DNA of 64,000 bases, taken from positions 35,579,232 through 35,643,231 of the forward strand of contig CM070599.1 in NCBI GenBank assembly GCA_036346395.1. The letters run 5' to 3'. A program made the position numbers and the translations under genes. This stretch comes from Hsuehochloa calcarea. Taxonomy: Eukaryota > Streptophyta > Magnoliopsida > Poales > Poaceae. This document shows positions 1-11,643 of the stretch, piece by piece. The first letter of the stretch is position 1, and the number at the start of each line of letters is the position of its first letter. The notes under the pieces are model-generated. The model was given only the letters and a program-made list of their open reading frames with translations. It ran no database searches and had not been told where the DNA came from.

Positions 1-479
1 GGCACAAAAATAACCTACAAAGGTCAAAGGAATTGTGATTGACTGGAAATTACCAAGGATTAGGTTAGCGTATTTCTTTTTCCCAACAAAAATAGTGTTT
101 GCCTTGAACCAGATATCTATCAAGATTAATTATTTGAATACACCATCTCCATAACACACAGAGTTATTAAGACATCTTCCTCATATGTTTAAAACTTTTT
201 ATAGTTATGCATCACAATATTTGTGCAGGTTATTGGATCATGTTACTTGGAGCAGGCAATGCTAATTAGGTTATTGAATCTTTCGAGCGGTTTCAGTGTG
301 CATACACATAAGTAATTATAAATCAAAACTACTACTAAACTAAGAATAAAACCACCATAAGCATCAAAAGATAAAAGACATAATTTACCCTATCAGTGAA
401 GGGATACGGGTAGGCTACACTAGCTGGTAATTTAAAAAATCTACCACGTAAACCAAGATATCATGCAACCAAGAGATCA
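1..479. other. AT-rich stretch without a recognised gene
   Basis: No reading frame of useful length and no motif that I recognise. It precedes an old LTR fragment and is probably intergenic or decayed repeat. Confidence 0.4.
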
Positions 480-790
480 TAGATCGTTACCAACGAATCG
501 CGTAGTGCAGCGGAAGAAGAGTTAGGCGCCAGATCCAACGTAGAGCGCGTCGATGAATTAGTCGATCATCCACTGTCCTCAGCACCGATTGTCTCCTCCA
601 GCAACCGATCACATTCCTTGCGAAGTCGTGGATCGTCCTTTAGCGCAACATCAACCGCAGTAGTGCCTCTACGGTATCCACACGTCCAAGGATGGAACAC
701 CGTGCACTAGTGTGCTAGCACCAACTCGCACAACAGAGCTCTTGAGAAGATGTCAGCTAGGGTTTTGGTGGAGCAACTCACATCACCGAA
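480..790 (-). mobile_element. Old copia LTR fragment, minus strand
   Basis: Read on the minus strand, this matches the 3' part of the solo LTR at 20087-21766. Shared landmarks are the 'gtgctagcac' stretch beside a CGTACG/CGCACA-like sequence, then 'gtggatac', 'aggcgctac' and 'gcggttg' in the same order, followed by repeated GATCGAC-like words. Both ends are lost, so I cannot date or bound it. This is sequence similarity read by eye, not an alignment score. Confidence 0.5.
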
Positions 791-1340
791 TATAAGGACA
801 TTTTTCTTAAGAATTTATTTATTTTCTTAGCAACTATAAAACGAAGCAAACTTTGCGATATCGAGGGTTGCCATGGCCCCCACCCCTGCCGCCGCAATGG
901 GTCCTATCCTATGTGACAATTTCACAGGGGATGCTTCCATGATGCTACTCGGACTCTTACGCTGTATATGGTCACCGGGTGTACCGTGTTTATCATGTCA
1001 GACTCGTACTAGTGTGTTAATTATGGTGTAAATGCATGCACTTTTTGGTCCACGCTTACTAATGCGAAATGCAGAGACCACGTGGTTTGGTTCTACATCA
1101 GATGATGAATAATTAACATCGTTGTTGAAGAGTTTAGGGAGTTAGCTCTTTGTTTTGCAATAAAGTGGCCTATTGTTAGGGGACATGGGGTCAGACTAGA
1201 GGTCACACCGGCGGTGCAGGTTTGGAGTGAATGGACACTAAACACTTGTGTGAGAGTGTTTTGTGATATGTTTGCACCAGGTGTCATTGAAAATAGAAAC
1301 TGGATATGAAACTAGATAGAGATTATCTAAAAAGTCTAAA
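791..1340. other. No gene recognised
   Basis: Mixed-composition sequence between two LTR remnants. Only short frames are present, with no family signature. Confidence 0.35.
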
Positions 1341-1345
1341 GGGGG

Positions 1346-4300
1346 TGTTTTTCTAGTTTTGGGAGGAGATCTGACCGGCAACTCCATGGCGGTCGAGCCC
1401 GTGCCCCTATTACCGTGTGCGCTGGTCGGACCGACCGAGCCTTGATCGAGCCGGCTAGTGGTTGGCGATTATACTTGCTCAACGCGGTGGTCTGACCGGC
1501 CTTGGTTATTCAATGCACAGTGAGTTGTGTTGAATTTTGGGAATTGGCCAAAATTTATGGATTTGTTGCATATGTGTTGCATGATGCATGTTTTAGCTAA
1601 CGTGGGTCAAGCTGCGAAGAACTTATACATAGAATCAGTTTCTTAGTCTATTATTGTGTAGGGAAGCTTGGAGTCAACTACGATCAACGGCGAGGATGAT
1701 CGGTACTTGGTTTGGTAAAAGCAAGACTCAGAATGATCAAGGATGCCAGGTGAAGTGGTTGATCTCAAGCAAGGTGTAAAATGGACAAGAACAGAAAATT
1801 TGGTGCAACAGGTTGCATCAAGTAGCTTGAGCCCATGCAAGTGTTGAGACGGTCCAGTGGGAGTCAGATGGGAGAAACTTGCCAACATGATGAAAGCCAT
1901 TGGTGAACCAATGTGCGTCAAAGCATGGGATTGCTTCACATGATTAGACTCGGTCAAGGATGGAAGGATCGAGAAGGATATTTTGGTATCTTCACCAAAA
2001 TACCGGGTTGGTGATATTGGAGAAACCGCGGCGTATGATAGCGCAAAGGAGAAACGGTTTAGGTCATGAAGAGGACAAGATCACGAAGAGATGGATTTGG
2101 AAGCGCCAGATCGTCATCCACTTTTAAAAACGTGTGTGAGTGAGAGACCTATTTGTGTGTAACATCTCGTTTTTCAGATAGCGAATAAGTGCCTATCTTT
2201 TTTTTCGATTTTAGTGGTTTTTCTTTTCGTCGCTTAAATTTTCAAAATTCTCGAGCTCTCCTTAAGCTCGGGTTTGTGTTTCAAACCCATCCTCAAAATT
2301 TCAAATTCAAAAATTAAGTTGAATTTAATCTTTTTCGATTTTTGGATTCCTCCCAAAAATTTTTTGCCTCCCTTTATCTGGTTTGGGCCAACCCAATTTC
2401 TTTCCCCTCTCCCTCCCGGGCCGACTTCATCCGGCCTGTTATTCTTCCGCCCGAACCGGCCCGACCCAGCCGTGGCGCTCTTTTCCCCGGCTCGGCCCGC
2501 TTCTCCATTTCCTCGCCGGCCCACCTCCGTTTTCCCGACCACGGCCCGGCCCACCTCTCCTTTTCTCCCGAACCGGCCCAGTCGATCTCTCTCCCCCTCC
2601 CGACTCTTCTTCTCCCCACCATCTCCACCTGCTCTCCCTCTTCTGTGCGTGCAGACGCCAGCAGCTGTCCTCCCCCTGCCACCACCGACCCCCGTCCCTC
2701 CCCTCTGACCGGCCCCAGCGCCACCATCCCCTGCCACCACCATCCCGCGCCCATGCCTCTGCAACCCGAGCTCCCTCTCGTCCGGTCTTTGCGGCCTTGT
2801 TGCAGAGCTCCCCCTCTGCCGGTCCCAGCTCGGCCTCGTGCGCCAAAGACTGCCCTTCCCTTGACCTTGCGTCGTGAGCTCCGGGGTCTTCGCCGCGCCA
2901 TGCCGTCGCCTACCTACCTCTGCCGGGTTGCCTCAGTGCGCAGGAGCCCCATGCCGCCGCCTCGGGACTCATCATTGCTCGAGCTCCCTCCAGCGTCTAC
3001 CCTCCCTCCTCGGCCGTCTATAAAGCCAGAGCCCCTTCTACCTCCCCACTCCACCCCTTGCGCCCGGTAAGAGCAAGCTGCTTCAACAAAGCTTCCTCTC
3101 GGTAGAGCACCCCCACCGCCGATCTCCACCTCGGCGATCTCCGGCGCCGCCACCCCAATCACCGTGCGCCACCACCTCCCGGAGACCTCCCTCCAACCCG
3201 TCGCCTCGAACCACCGCGACCGGATCGAGCTCGTCTTCCCGCCTCCGGCCGACCCTTCCTCATTGTCGATCTCCCTCCGCTGACTACCCCGGCGCCATTG
3301 TCGGCCGGGTAAGTGAGGAGGAACTTCGCCGACCCGTGCTCCCACGGTCTCGTCAAGTCGCGGCACCCGGCCGCCTTCTCCACCTCCGGCCGAGTTCCCG
3401 CCGCGCCTCCCATGGTCGCGCGCCGCGCCGGCCCAACTCGCGCCGCCGCGCCGTCATCGGGACCGCCTCGAGGGAACCCATTTAGGTAACCCGGCGCCGC
3501 CGCCATCCTCCGCCGGCGACGAGCGCGCGCGCCCAGCTCTTCTCCTCGGTCCGTTGCCGGACCAGCTGCCGGCGATGCATGCGGTTTAATTGCTAAACCG
3601 GTTTATTTAGCCTAAGCATCACTCTATTTCACCGACGCGCGTGGCCGGATTCTTGTGGCGCCGAGTTAGCCGTCGTTTTCACTCGGCCGAGGCCGGCGTG
3701 TGGGCGAGACTCTATTCGGTGAACCCATGCGCCCGTGGACCGGCGAAGCGTCTTGGCCTTCGCCCACGCCACGATCTTGCGTGCACCGGCACCTGTTCAA
3801 GCCGCCACGTGTCGGCTCCACGATTTTCGACCATTTACGATTTTCTATTCAATTGCAAATCCTGTTTAAAACTTCAAAAATCCATAACTCTCTCATTATA
3901 GCTCCAAAAATTATGAATCTTTTTCCTAAAATTTTCTAAAATCAAGATCTTGCTAATGGCACCGGTCTTATTTAATTTGGAGTTCATTTGCTTGGTGATT
4001 TGTATTTATTTACTCTCTTTTGGTGTTGTATCCTTTTTCCGGTACGTCCGTCCGAGTAGGGTTCGAAGACGCGGAGACCTCCACCGGACAAGCTCAAGAA
4101 TACCTAGACCCTTCTACCTTTACCCAAAGTAGTCAACACTTTGATCATATTGATCCTACATTTTATGCAAATTATATTCGTTTAAAATATCAAATTGCAT
4201 GCTCTAATTTCTATGCAAATATATGTCAAACACCCTAAGGTAGTTAAATGCCTACTTGTTGATTAAATAATTATTATACTGTTTCCTTGATACTTGAACT

Positions 4301-6600
4301 CCCAAAATCCTTGTCACCCTAGTAAATATCTGGTAACCTACTAGTTATAGGTCGTACTTAAACACCATGCTAGACTTGTTTAAGTACCGGGGTATTTCTA
4401 CCCCAAGTCATCATCCTTTAATCATGACAGTTGTTTTGGGCAGTCATTGGGGGAGAATGACTGGACTGGTTGGATAATTTGTTTTATACTTCTCCAAAAC
4501 CCTAAAACTTGCTAATACTACATCTGGGCGGATGGAGAGAATGGTGGGTGCCGTCGTGCACGAGAGCGATTGGTATGTGGTATGAACCATCTGGGTGGAT
4601 TAAGGACTTAATCTTGTCATGACCTCCCGTGTAAAACAAGTACAACCACAAGTCTGCAAAATGCAACTTGGCTTAGTAAATTTATCGAACCACGAAAGTC
4701 ATCTCCTTTGGTGGAGGAGGCGGTGCGAGGCATGGTAGGGAAGGGACAGGGTGAGGTCGCCACTACGCTCGTCGTAGTGGTGAACATCCGCACAACTTAT
4801 GGGCGCAACCCCATATGGGTGAGATGATGGAAAGGGCGAAGTAGATTGAAAGGTTACTGTGATGATCTCTCAACTACATGACTACGGAATCATGTGGGGT
4901 AACGAGTATGATTGTCTCTTGTGGGTAAAGTGTATAACCTCTGCAGAGTCAAAACTATTTAAACAGCCGCGCCTACGGTCAAAGGCGGATATGGGAACTT
5001 AACTTGAGATAGTTCTATTTCAAAAACCTTTGTGGGTGGTATAAAAACCAGGTCGGGGCCTGAGATTTGACTTTTCCCTGGATCGTCGTATCCAGTGTTG
5101 TTAATGTATGGAGGTAGCTCCAATCAAATGAAGCATGAGACAGAGTTTCCGATGGAGGGAACCTCTGCTGTTATTGATTATTGCACAATTAATCTCTTTA
5201 AAAATGCAATTTGGTTAAAATGCTAAGTGGTAGAATTTCCTAATATCTGTATTTACAAATACTGCTTTACGCAAATAAAAGAACCCAAGCCAACCTTGTT
5301 ACACCTTGCATGTATATTATTGCATCTGTTGTGTGGGCTCGCGAGCACGGTAGTTGTGCTCATCCTCGCTCTTTCCCAACTCCTCAGAAGTAGGAAGACC
5401 TGAAGACTACAACTACTACGAGGATCCAGAAGTCTGAAGACCCAGGAATTGTTGAAGCGTAGTTTAGTCCTTAGTTGTTCTAGTCTCACCCCAGTCTAGC
5501 TGACTCCGTCGGTTCTTGTGTACCTCCTATATTGTCCGGGGATTTTTTTGGATAATATCGGGTGTACACGGGTTCCCCAGTCACTTGCCTGCGGTAAGAT
5601 GTGCCCTCACCCCTTTGCTTCCGTTGTTGCTTCCGCTATCTTTTGTAATGTACTCATTTGGCCTGTTCGGCCCTTATTGTAAAAATTGACCCAAAGCGGT
5701 CTATGTAAACTCTGATGTGTAAATTAATGAATGCAATGATTTTACGCCATGTATGGTTTGATTCAGCAATGTGCTTGTGAAGTGCTATCTACTGATCCAG
5801 AGAATAGCACAGTGATTTCACAGAGGATTCGGGTTTACGAAATCCGGGTCCGACATTGTGTGGGCTTAATGAGTGCTCGTTAGGGTTTATCTCTTGATTT
5901 AGTCTTCACTGTATAAGGGGCGGTGGGGGATTTGCACACTAACCAAGCCTATGAACCATAATTTGAGATTTGGAGGAAAGTGAAAATAGTAGAAGAGGTT
6001 AGAATTTGAGAGATGTATGAAGAGAAATTTTGTGGGATTAAGTTCTCATGTGTGAGCATGTGTCTTCTATGTTGGAGTGGCTGTGAACCCTCCATTCTTC
6101 AATATCAATCCAAGCAATTTCGTGCAAAGGTGATTTGTCTCTTGTTCTTGCTCTTTTTCTTGAGATTTTAGGCTCTTGTGTTCTAGAGTTTTGCCTTGGT
6201 CTTTTGATGTGATCTAGTTTGATAGGACTGCTGGAAGTTGATCTAAGGTCATCGAGGGCATCTTTAATGCACGAGCAAAATCTTTGAATCAAGTTTAGAT
6301 TTTTCATCCGGTTGTGAGCCTTCTTGCTATCAAACAAGAAATTCTTAGAATCTTGGCTATAATTGTATAGATCTTCAATTGGAATAAATTTCTGGCCTTC
6401 TTGTTGAGTTGCATCTTAAATTTCAAGTGATTTTGATTTGCAGATCAAAAGTTAGGTAATTTTGTGGATCTAAAATCGTGCTAATTTTTCTATCAGTTCG
6501 AGGAGAGATTAGACCGCCCCCTTAATGAGGTTAGACAGGCCATTACATGACGATCAGACTGGGCGAGGGGATTGGTGGTTGAGTTTCTTGGTTTCAGCTC
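1346..6600 (+). mobile_element. Probable copia-type LTR remnant, split by a later solo LTR
   Basis: A polypurine run ending at 1345 is followed by TGTTTT, which looks like the start of an LTR. The stretch at 1370-1520 has GACCGG/GGTCGGACCG words, as does the second solo LTR in this window (17817-19620), and a weaker version of them reappears at 6500-6560. A TATA-like element near 5910 and leader-like sequence continue after the insertion at 2158-5855. The right border is not defined and the assignment rests on composition and layout only. Confidence 0.3.
2158..5855 (+). mobile_element. Solo LTR of a gypsy-type retrotransposon
   Basis: The sequence starts TGTAACATC and ends GTCCGACA, the same termini as the LTRs of the gypsy element at 24361-32349 when that is read on its own strand. 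It is flanked by a perfect 5-bp duplication TTGTG (2153-2157 and 5856-5860). A TATAAAG box lies near 3020 within a very GC-rich tract (2400-3560), and internal sequence around 4480-4640 and 4930-5000 matches landmarks of the other LTRs. Length is 3698 bp. With one LTR and clean duplications it is what remains after recombination between the two LTRs of a complete element. The overlapping long frames in the GC-rich part are compositional. Confidence 0.9.
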
Positions 6601-7379
6601 AATTCTTCCGCTATAATATTTAGATCTTGATCTTTATAGCTTCCTGTAGCGTTGGTCTCCATGTAGCCTTTTCCACGTACAGTTTGTTGGCTTTAGACAA
6701 TTAGACCCGTCTCTGTAACAAAAATCACTCAGTTTCTTGGAAATGAGTGGCACCGTTCCGACTAATTCAGGTGCAATTTACATCCATGCAAGTTCATAGA
6801 AATCTTGAAATGCTTGTGACTATAAGGTTCGACTAATTGGAAATTTTCTTGATTAGAGTGTACACAAATTTTGCTTACTAATCTGCCACGAACAACTTTG
6901 CATGCAATGGAGTATATGTAGAAGCTTTAATTCTACTACAAAAGTAGTCCTAGTCTCAAACAGTAGCCATTTTTGCTCAGTGGGTTGTTGGTGACACACG
7001 TGCATTAATATCACTGGATGAGTTCAACGGTTACAGCGGCGAACGAAGCAGGGGACTCGGTCTCTATGCCTGCAAAACTAGGGGATTATCGATGATTTTC
7101 CATTAAGTTGATATACAATTGCTATTTTATCACTCTAAAGATATCCACCGTGAGTACGTGCTTCCGTCCTCTCCTACTCTCCATTTGACTAGTGCACTTA
7201 CAGATATAATTTGGCATGCCTAATAATCAAAGGTGAACTCAATTTGTCCTCCATGCGTATATAATCGGGAATAAGCAAGCCCTATGCACACGTAATCTTA
7301 TGTCCAAGTACATGACAGACACATAGTGCAGTAGCTATATCCATCGTATCGACCATATGTGACCTAGAAAGTTATCGGG
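6601..7379. other. No gene recognised
   Basis: AT-rich sequence without long frames, splice-supported exons or repeat termini that I can identify. Confidence 0.4.
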
Positions 7380-9440
7380 ATTGGATTTCTGGATTCGAAC
7401 TATCTATGAATTTCTGCACCGGTCCTATAATCATTAGCTAATGCACACAGTAAAAACATCGTTGATAATAAGTCAAATCACGAAATAACATTAATAAACA
7501 ACTGAGTATCGACCTTATAGCCGCTTATTACAAAAGAGGTTAAAAGATCTTGAGCCTTACAGCAGCAGAAACAACAAATGATAAATTCGAGTTGTGGTCC
7601 ATCAAATTGCCTACTGGCATTCGACTGGGGAGCGCAACCTAGTACTCTGGATACCCTTCATCAAAGCCATAGGCGAAGTAGTCGTAGTCATCCTCAGCGT
7701 CATTGTAGACTTCTGAGATTTGTTTAGAGCGTAGCATGTGAGTACATAAAGTACTCCGCGAGTCTTGGGAAAAATGCATATGCATAGCTTTATCAAATGA
7801 GGTTTATATGATTCTTTTGCACAAAGCAATATTTTAGTTTCAACAGTTTTCATAAAGCACATTTGACGAAAGTAGTTTCAATAAATAAATTAATTGCACT
7901 ACTAGTGGAAGTTCTAGCTACCAACCACTAGTAGTAAGGCTTTAGCTGCCAAGGTTTCAAGGATAGGGGTCTAGCTACCAGAAAACTATCCGAGAGTCCC
8001 AACTGCTCCCGGTTCTCAAAATTTACTCTTTTGAAAATAAAACTAAAATCTATCATGTGAAAACGCACCTTGTCCGCCCTTGACCGTGGGCACGGCTATT
8101 CGAATAGTTTTACACTCTGCAGAGTTTGTACAGCTTGACCCACACGAGATAATCAACTTATAATGTCGGCCATGACACGCTTCCTTAGGCGTGCGACTAA
8201 ACGATTATTACGTGACTTTTACAATACTTTATCCTAACATTAGCCCGCCTAGTGAGCTTAACCCTAAGTCATAGACGTTATTTACCATCGACCCGGAACT
8301 CATCGTGGTGGGGGATAACCTACTCGGACATGGACATTCCTTACCATCGCCCGGCGCAAACCCCGACAGACATGGAAGTTCCTTACCATGTTGCATGACC
8401 TAAAATATAGAAGTACGGTTACCATATTCTGCACCTCTCAAGACATGGAAGTACGGTTACCATAATCAAGAGAACACCTACCAACTACAACATGCGAGCT
8501 TAATGCTTGAACTTGGTAAATTAGTTGGCCAAGGCTTTCCCATCTAGGACATGTGATTGTACGATATTGCTCTGTTTGGACAGTCACAAGCGTTGGTCCT
8601 TAATATGACTTAGGCGGAACTTTACACAATACAAGTTCTCGTGCTCTAGCTGCACCCGTCTAATCTTACCATCCGCCCAAGTCGAAACAGGTTTTCATCA
8701 TTTTATGTTATTTTCCAAATACTGATATTACCTAATGTCATACATTTTTCAAATAAAGCATAAAGGGTAATAATGGTTTTTCTGCCAAATGTTGAACAAG
8801 ACCGAAAAGCATGTCTAAGGAATTCTACTGTGTATAACTATTTCACAAAGTTGTAATCAAAATTGTAGAATATCTATGCTAGGGTTACAAAAGTATAGGG
8901 CACAATTATCAAGGAAGACATTAATAATTTTTAGGTTTAACTAAAAATCTACAAATTTAACTCATCATTTTAAATGAAATAGCAATGCGTAATACTTTAA
9001 AATTGAAAATAATATTTAAAATCATAGGTACAAAATGGTCAAAGGATACTCGCCTTCGTTGATGTTGGAAGTTATCGTTTCCTATTAGTCCAAACTGGTA
9101 TCGGTGACGTCAGACGTCTGAATTATGAATTCGAACCAAATAAATAACAGAAAGCAAATAAAAACTAAAATTTTTTAAAAAATAGTAGAAGGTAAATTAT
9201 GAATTTATAAGAATTTAGAACTAAAAATCGACGAATTTGGAATTCGTATGAAGAGAACGAACATATGGAAGTTCAACATTCACATGAAATGATGAAAAAA
9301 AATACTGAAATCTACTATTCTGGAATACTGATTCGGTTGGAATGACTTCAAACAATAGACCACATGTTACAGATGCTGGTGAAGGAATGCAAAACACCAT
9401 GACATGTGGGACCACTAGATTGTGAAATAACAAAGAAGCA
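7380..9440 (-). mobile_element. Degenerate gypsy-type LTR, minus strand
   Basis: The order of landmarks parallels the left half of the LTR at 24361-27241. 'ctctgcagagtttgtac' and a following 'gagataatcaac' near 8115-8155 match 'ctctgcagaggttgtac' and 'gagataatcat' near 25243-25282. A 'tactcgccttcgttgatg' word near 9047 matches 'gactcgccttggttaaag' near 26098. It is far more diverged than the intact element, and a GC-rich continuation (9440-9760, 12430-12615) may be its remaining part. Borders are uncertain. Confidence 0.55.
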
Positions 9441-10190
9441 ATGAAGTATTGGGAGGGTCAATAACAAGTGGGCCCAAGAGGTCAAAGACTCAATCACAGA
9501 GACAACACGGAGGGCTTCACAGCATAAAAACAGAGCAAGCTCAGAGCTCGCGGCCATGGCAGCGGCGCTGGCGAGGGGGAGGCCAGGAGAGACTGGGCAA
9601 GGAGCAAAATGGAGAGGTGGGGTCTCGGGGAGGAGATGGCCGGTGGCGGCGCAGGCTGGCGTGGCTGGTGGCGCATGAAGCGGCCGGGGCACGGGTTGAC
9701 GAGGGCGACGGGGCTCCGGTGAGGAACGCGGAGAAATGAGGTGAGCATGGGCATGGCCTCGGCCCAAGGAATGCATAGGTGTGGTCGGCTTGTCCGGAGG
9801 ATGCCCATAACAGACTAGCAATGACGACGTGCATCAGAACAAGGGGTGCTCCAGTGGTGGACTTCTTCGGCGATGCATTCGACAAGAGAAGATATGGAAT
9901 ACGTATAGTAGATAATGGTGATCGCGCAGTAGCCAGGAGTTGGGTTTTGGCTCACCGGAGACGACGAATTGATGATGAAATACAATGTAAACTGGTTTCG
10001 GGAAAAACTTGATTCCCGTCAAATGGCTGCACGAAAATCAAATTAATTTCACAAGAGGGTGCAAGATACCCAGGAACACGAGATGACGTGGTGGAGACAT
10101 CAAGAAAATTACCGAATAAAGGTGAAACACAACGAATTTAAGTGGTTATCATCAATTACTAAAGAGGAAAGATTGAGGTATCTTGTCCCA

Positions 10191-10550
10191 CCATTATGAG
10201 TTAATGGTATGGTGTGGTAATTAATGATGATCACATTGTGGAACTAACATTTTCATGAGTTGGATATATAGGTTATGTTCCAGATGATGAAGACTTGGGA
10301 TGATCATGAGTTGATCATCAAGTCAAGAGCTTGGTGTAAATGATGCATCATGAGTTGATGCTTATCAAGAAGAGATGATCATGAGTTGATCATCAAGACA
10401 AGAGAAGACCCATCATGTGTTGATGGAGGTGAAGTGAAGGAATGCATCATGCGTTGATGCATGCGAAGAATCGGGAGGGAGAAATCATCATGTGTTGATG
10501 ATGTTCAAGACAAGATCCCGAAGTGAAGAAATCATCATGAGTTGATGATT
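10191..10550 (+). repeat. Eight hairpins with varying stems and a TGNGT loop
   Basis: Eight short perfect foldbacks occur at 10191-10207, 10299-10319, 10345-10361, 10374-10394, 10410-10426, 10442-10462, 10484-10502 and 10530-10550. Each has a 5-nt loop TGAGT, TGTGT or TGCGT. The stems differ (for example CCATTA, GATGATCA, GCATCA, CCATCA, ATCATCA), and in every copy the two arms change together so pairing is kept. Spacers are mostly purine-rich and unrelated. Confidence 0.85.
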
Positions 10551-10791
10551 GTCAAAGTCAAGGACCCGGACTTGAAGTGTTGATGTGCATCATCAAGCTT
10601 CAAGAAGATGCAAGGCAAAGGTATGACTAGCTAGGGCTAAGGATGTGTTCCTAGTCTTTTACCGGTCTCGATGTTTGGTTGATAGACCGGATTGCCGATG
10701 ATAGGATTGCCGTACTATTAAGAGGGTCTTGACTAGTAGCATGAGTTAGTCATGTGTTGATAGCTCATTGTGTTTGCTCTAGCTCATCTAT

Positions 10792-11163
10792 GCATGGAGC
10801 TATTATTTGCGAATGTGTTTTGCAAATAGCCGAGGCTCATGCATTCAATCTTTGTAGCATGGGACTATACTTTGTAAATGGTTGAAGTCCATGCACTTTA
10901 GTCTTATGGCATGATGCTGTTATTTGCGAATGTGTTTTGCAAATAGTTGATGCTCATGTTTGATTTCTTGTAGCATGTGACTTAAGTTTGCAAATGTGTT
11001 TTGCAAATGGTGTAAGTCCATGTACCTTTTTCCTTGTGGTATGATTCCAAAAGTTGGCAAATGTGTTTTGTAACTTGTTGGGAATCTTGCTTGTGATCCT
11101 TCTTGGCATGGCTTGTCAATTAGCAAATGTGTTTTGCAATTGAAGTTGTTGAAAAAGCCATTG
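10792..11163 (+). repeat. Six imperfect hairpins around an AATGTGTTTT core
   Basis: Foldbacks lie at about 10792-10842, 10857-10898, 10911-10951, 10974-11022, 11039-11090 and 11104-11163. Five carry an AATGTGTTTT loop bordered by TTTGC/GCAAA-type arms; the second lacks the core. Outer arms such as GCATG..CATGC and ATTCC..GGAAT differ between copies but remain roughly complementary. Unit length is about 50-60 bp. Confidence 0.7.
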
Positions 11164-11186
11164 CTATTTTCTGTCAGGAAAATCGG

Positions 11187-11583
11187 AAGTTCCGGTGTGT
11201 TAACTGCGGAAGTTCCGCATCCCGGACGGTCCGATTTCCAGCGGCTCATTTTTTCCAGAGAGCGTCCGGTTTAGGGACTTAGCCGATTTTCAAAGTGCGG
11301 AAGTTCCGGCGTGTTACGAGCGGAACTTCCGATTATCGCTGTTCAAATTCCGGTTCGCTTTTTTTCCAGAGAAGCACCATTTTGGGGACTTAGCCAAAAT
11401 TGATAAAGCGGTAGTTCCGCTATGTGTTGAGCGGAACTTTCGAAGATCGGAACTTCCGCAACCTGGTTGGCGGTAGTTCCGCACTAAAAATCAAACGGCT
11501 AGTTTCTCGTCTGACATAGCCATTGCTGTGCTTTTCTCTCTCATGCGGTAGTTCCGGTTTGTGTACGGCGGAACTTCCGATTT
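11187..11583 (+). repeat. CGGAAGTTCCG palindrome cluster
   Basis: At least nine variants of CGGAAGTTCCG / CGGTAGTTCCG / CGGAACTTCCG occur here, often as inverted pairs separated by 10-20 nt (for example 11299-11330 and 11545-11583). They lie immediately upstream of the TATA box at 11634 and could be promoter repeats of the LTR. Function is inferred only from position. Confidence 0.75.
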
Positions 11584-11633
11584 CCCTGATTTTTCAGGGG
11601 TTTGTCTCCCAACGGCTAGTTTTTGTGTGTGGG

Positions 11634-11643
11634 CTATATATAG
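11634..11643 (+). promoter_or_regulatory. TATA box of the hairpin-rich LTR-like block
   Basis: The sequence CTATATATAG sits downstream of the palindrome cluster and upstream of a CT/GT-rich leader-like stretch, as expected for a retrotransposon promoter. Confidence 0.5.

Noticed and set aside
2234..3506. Several long overlapping frames on both strands (up to 242 codons)
   Set aside because: All lie in the GC-rich part of the solo LTR, overlap each other in different frames, are rich in Pro/Arg/Gly and have no domain signature. GC-rich sequence has few stop codons.
10191..10550. CRISPR-like array
   Set aside because: Repeats are short, the stems vary and spacers are unequal. The genome is a plant; the structure is a hairpin series, not a CRISPR.
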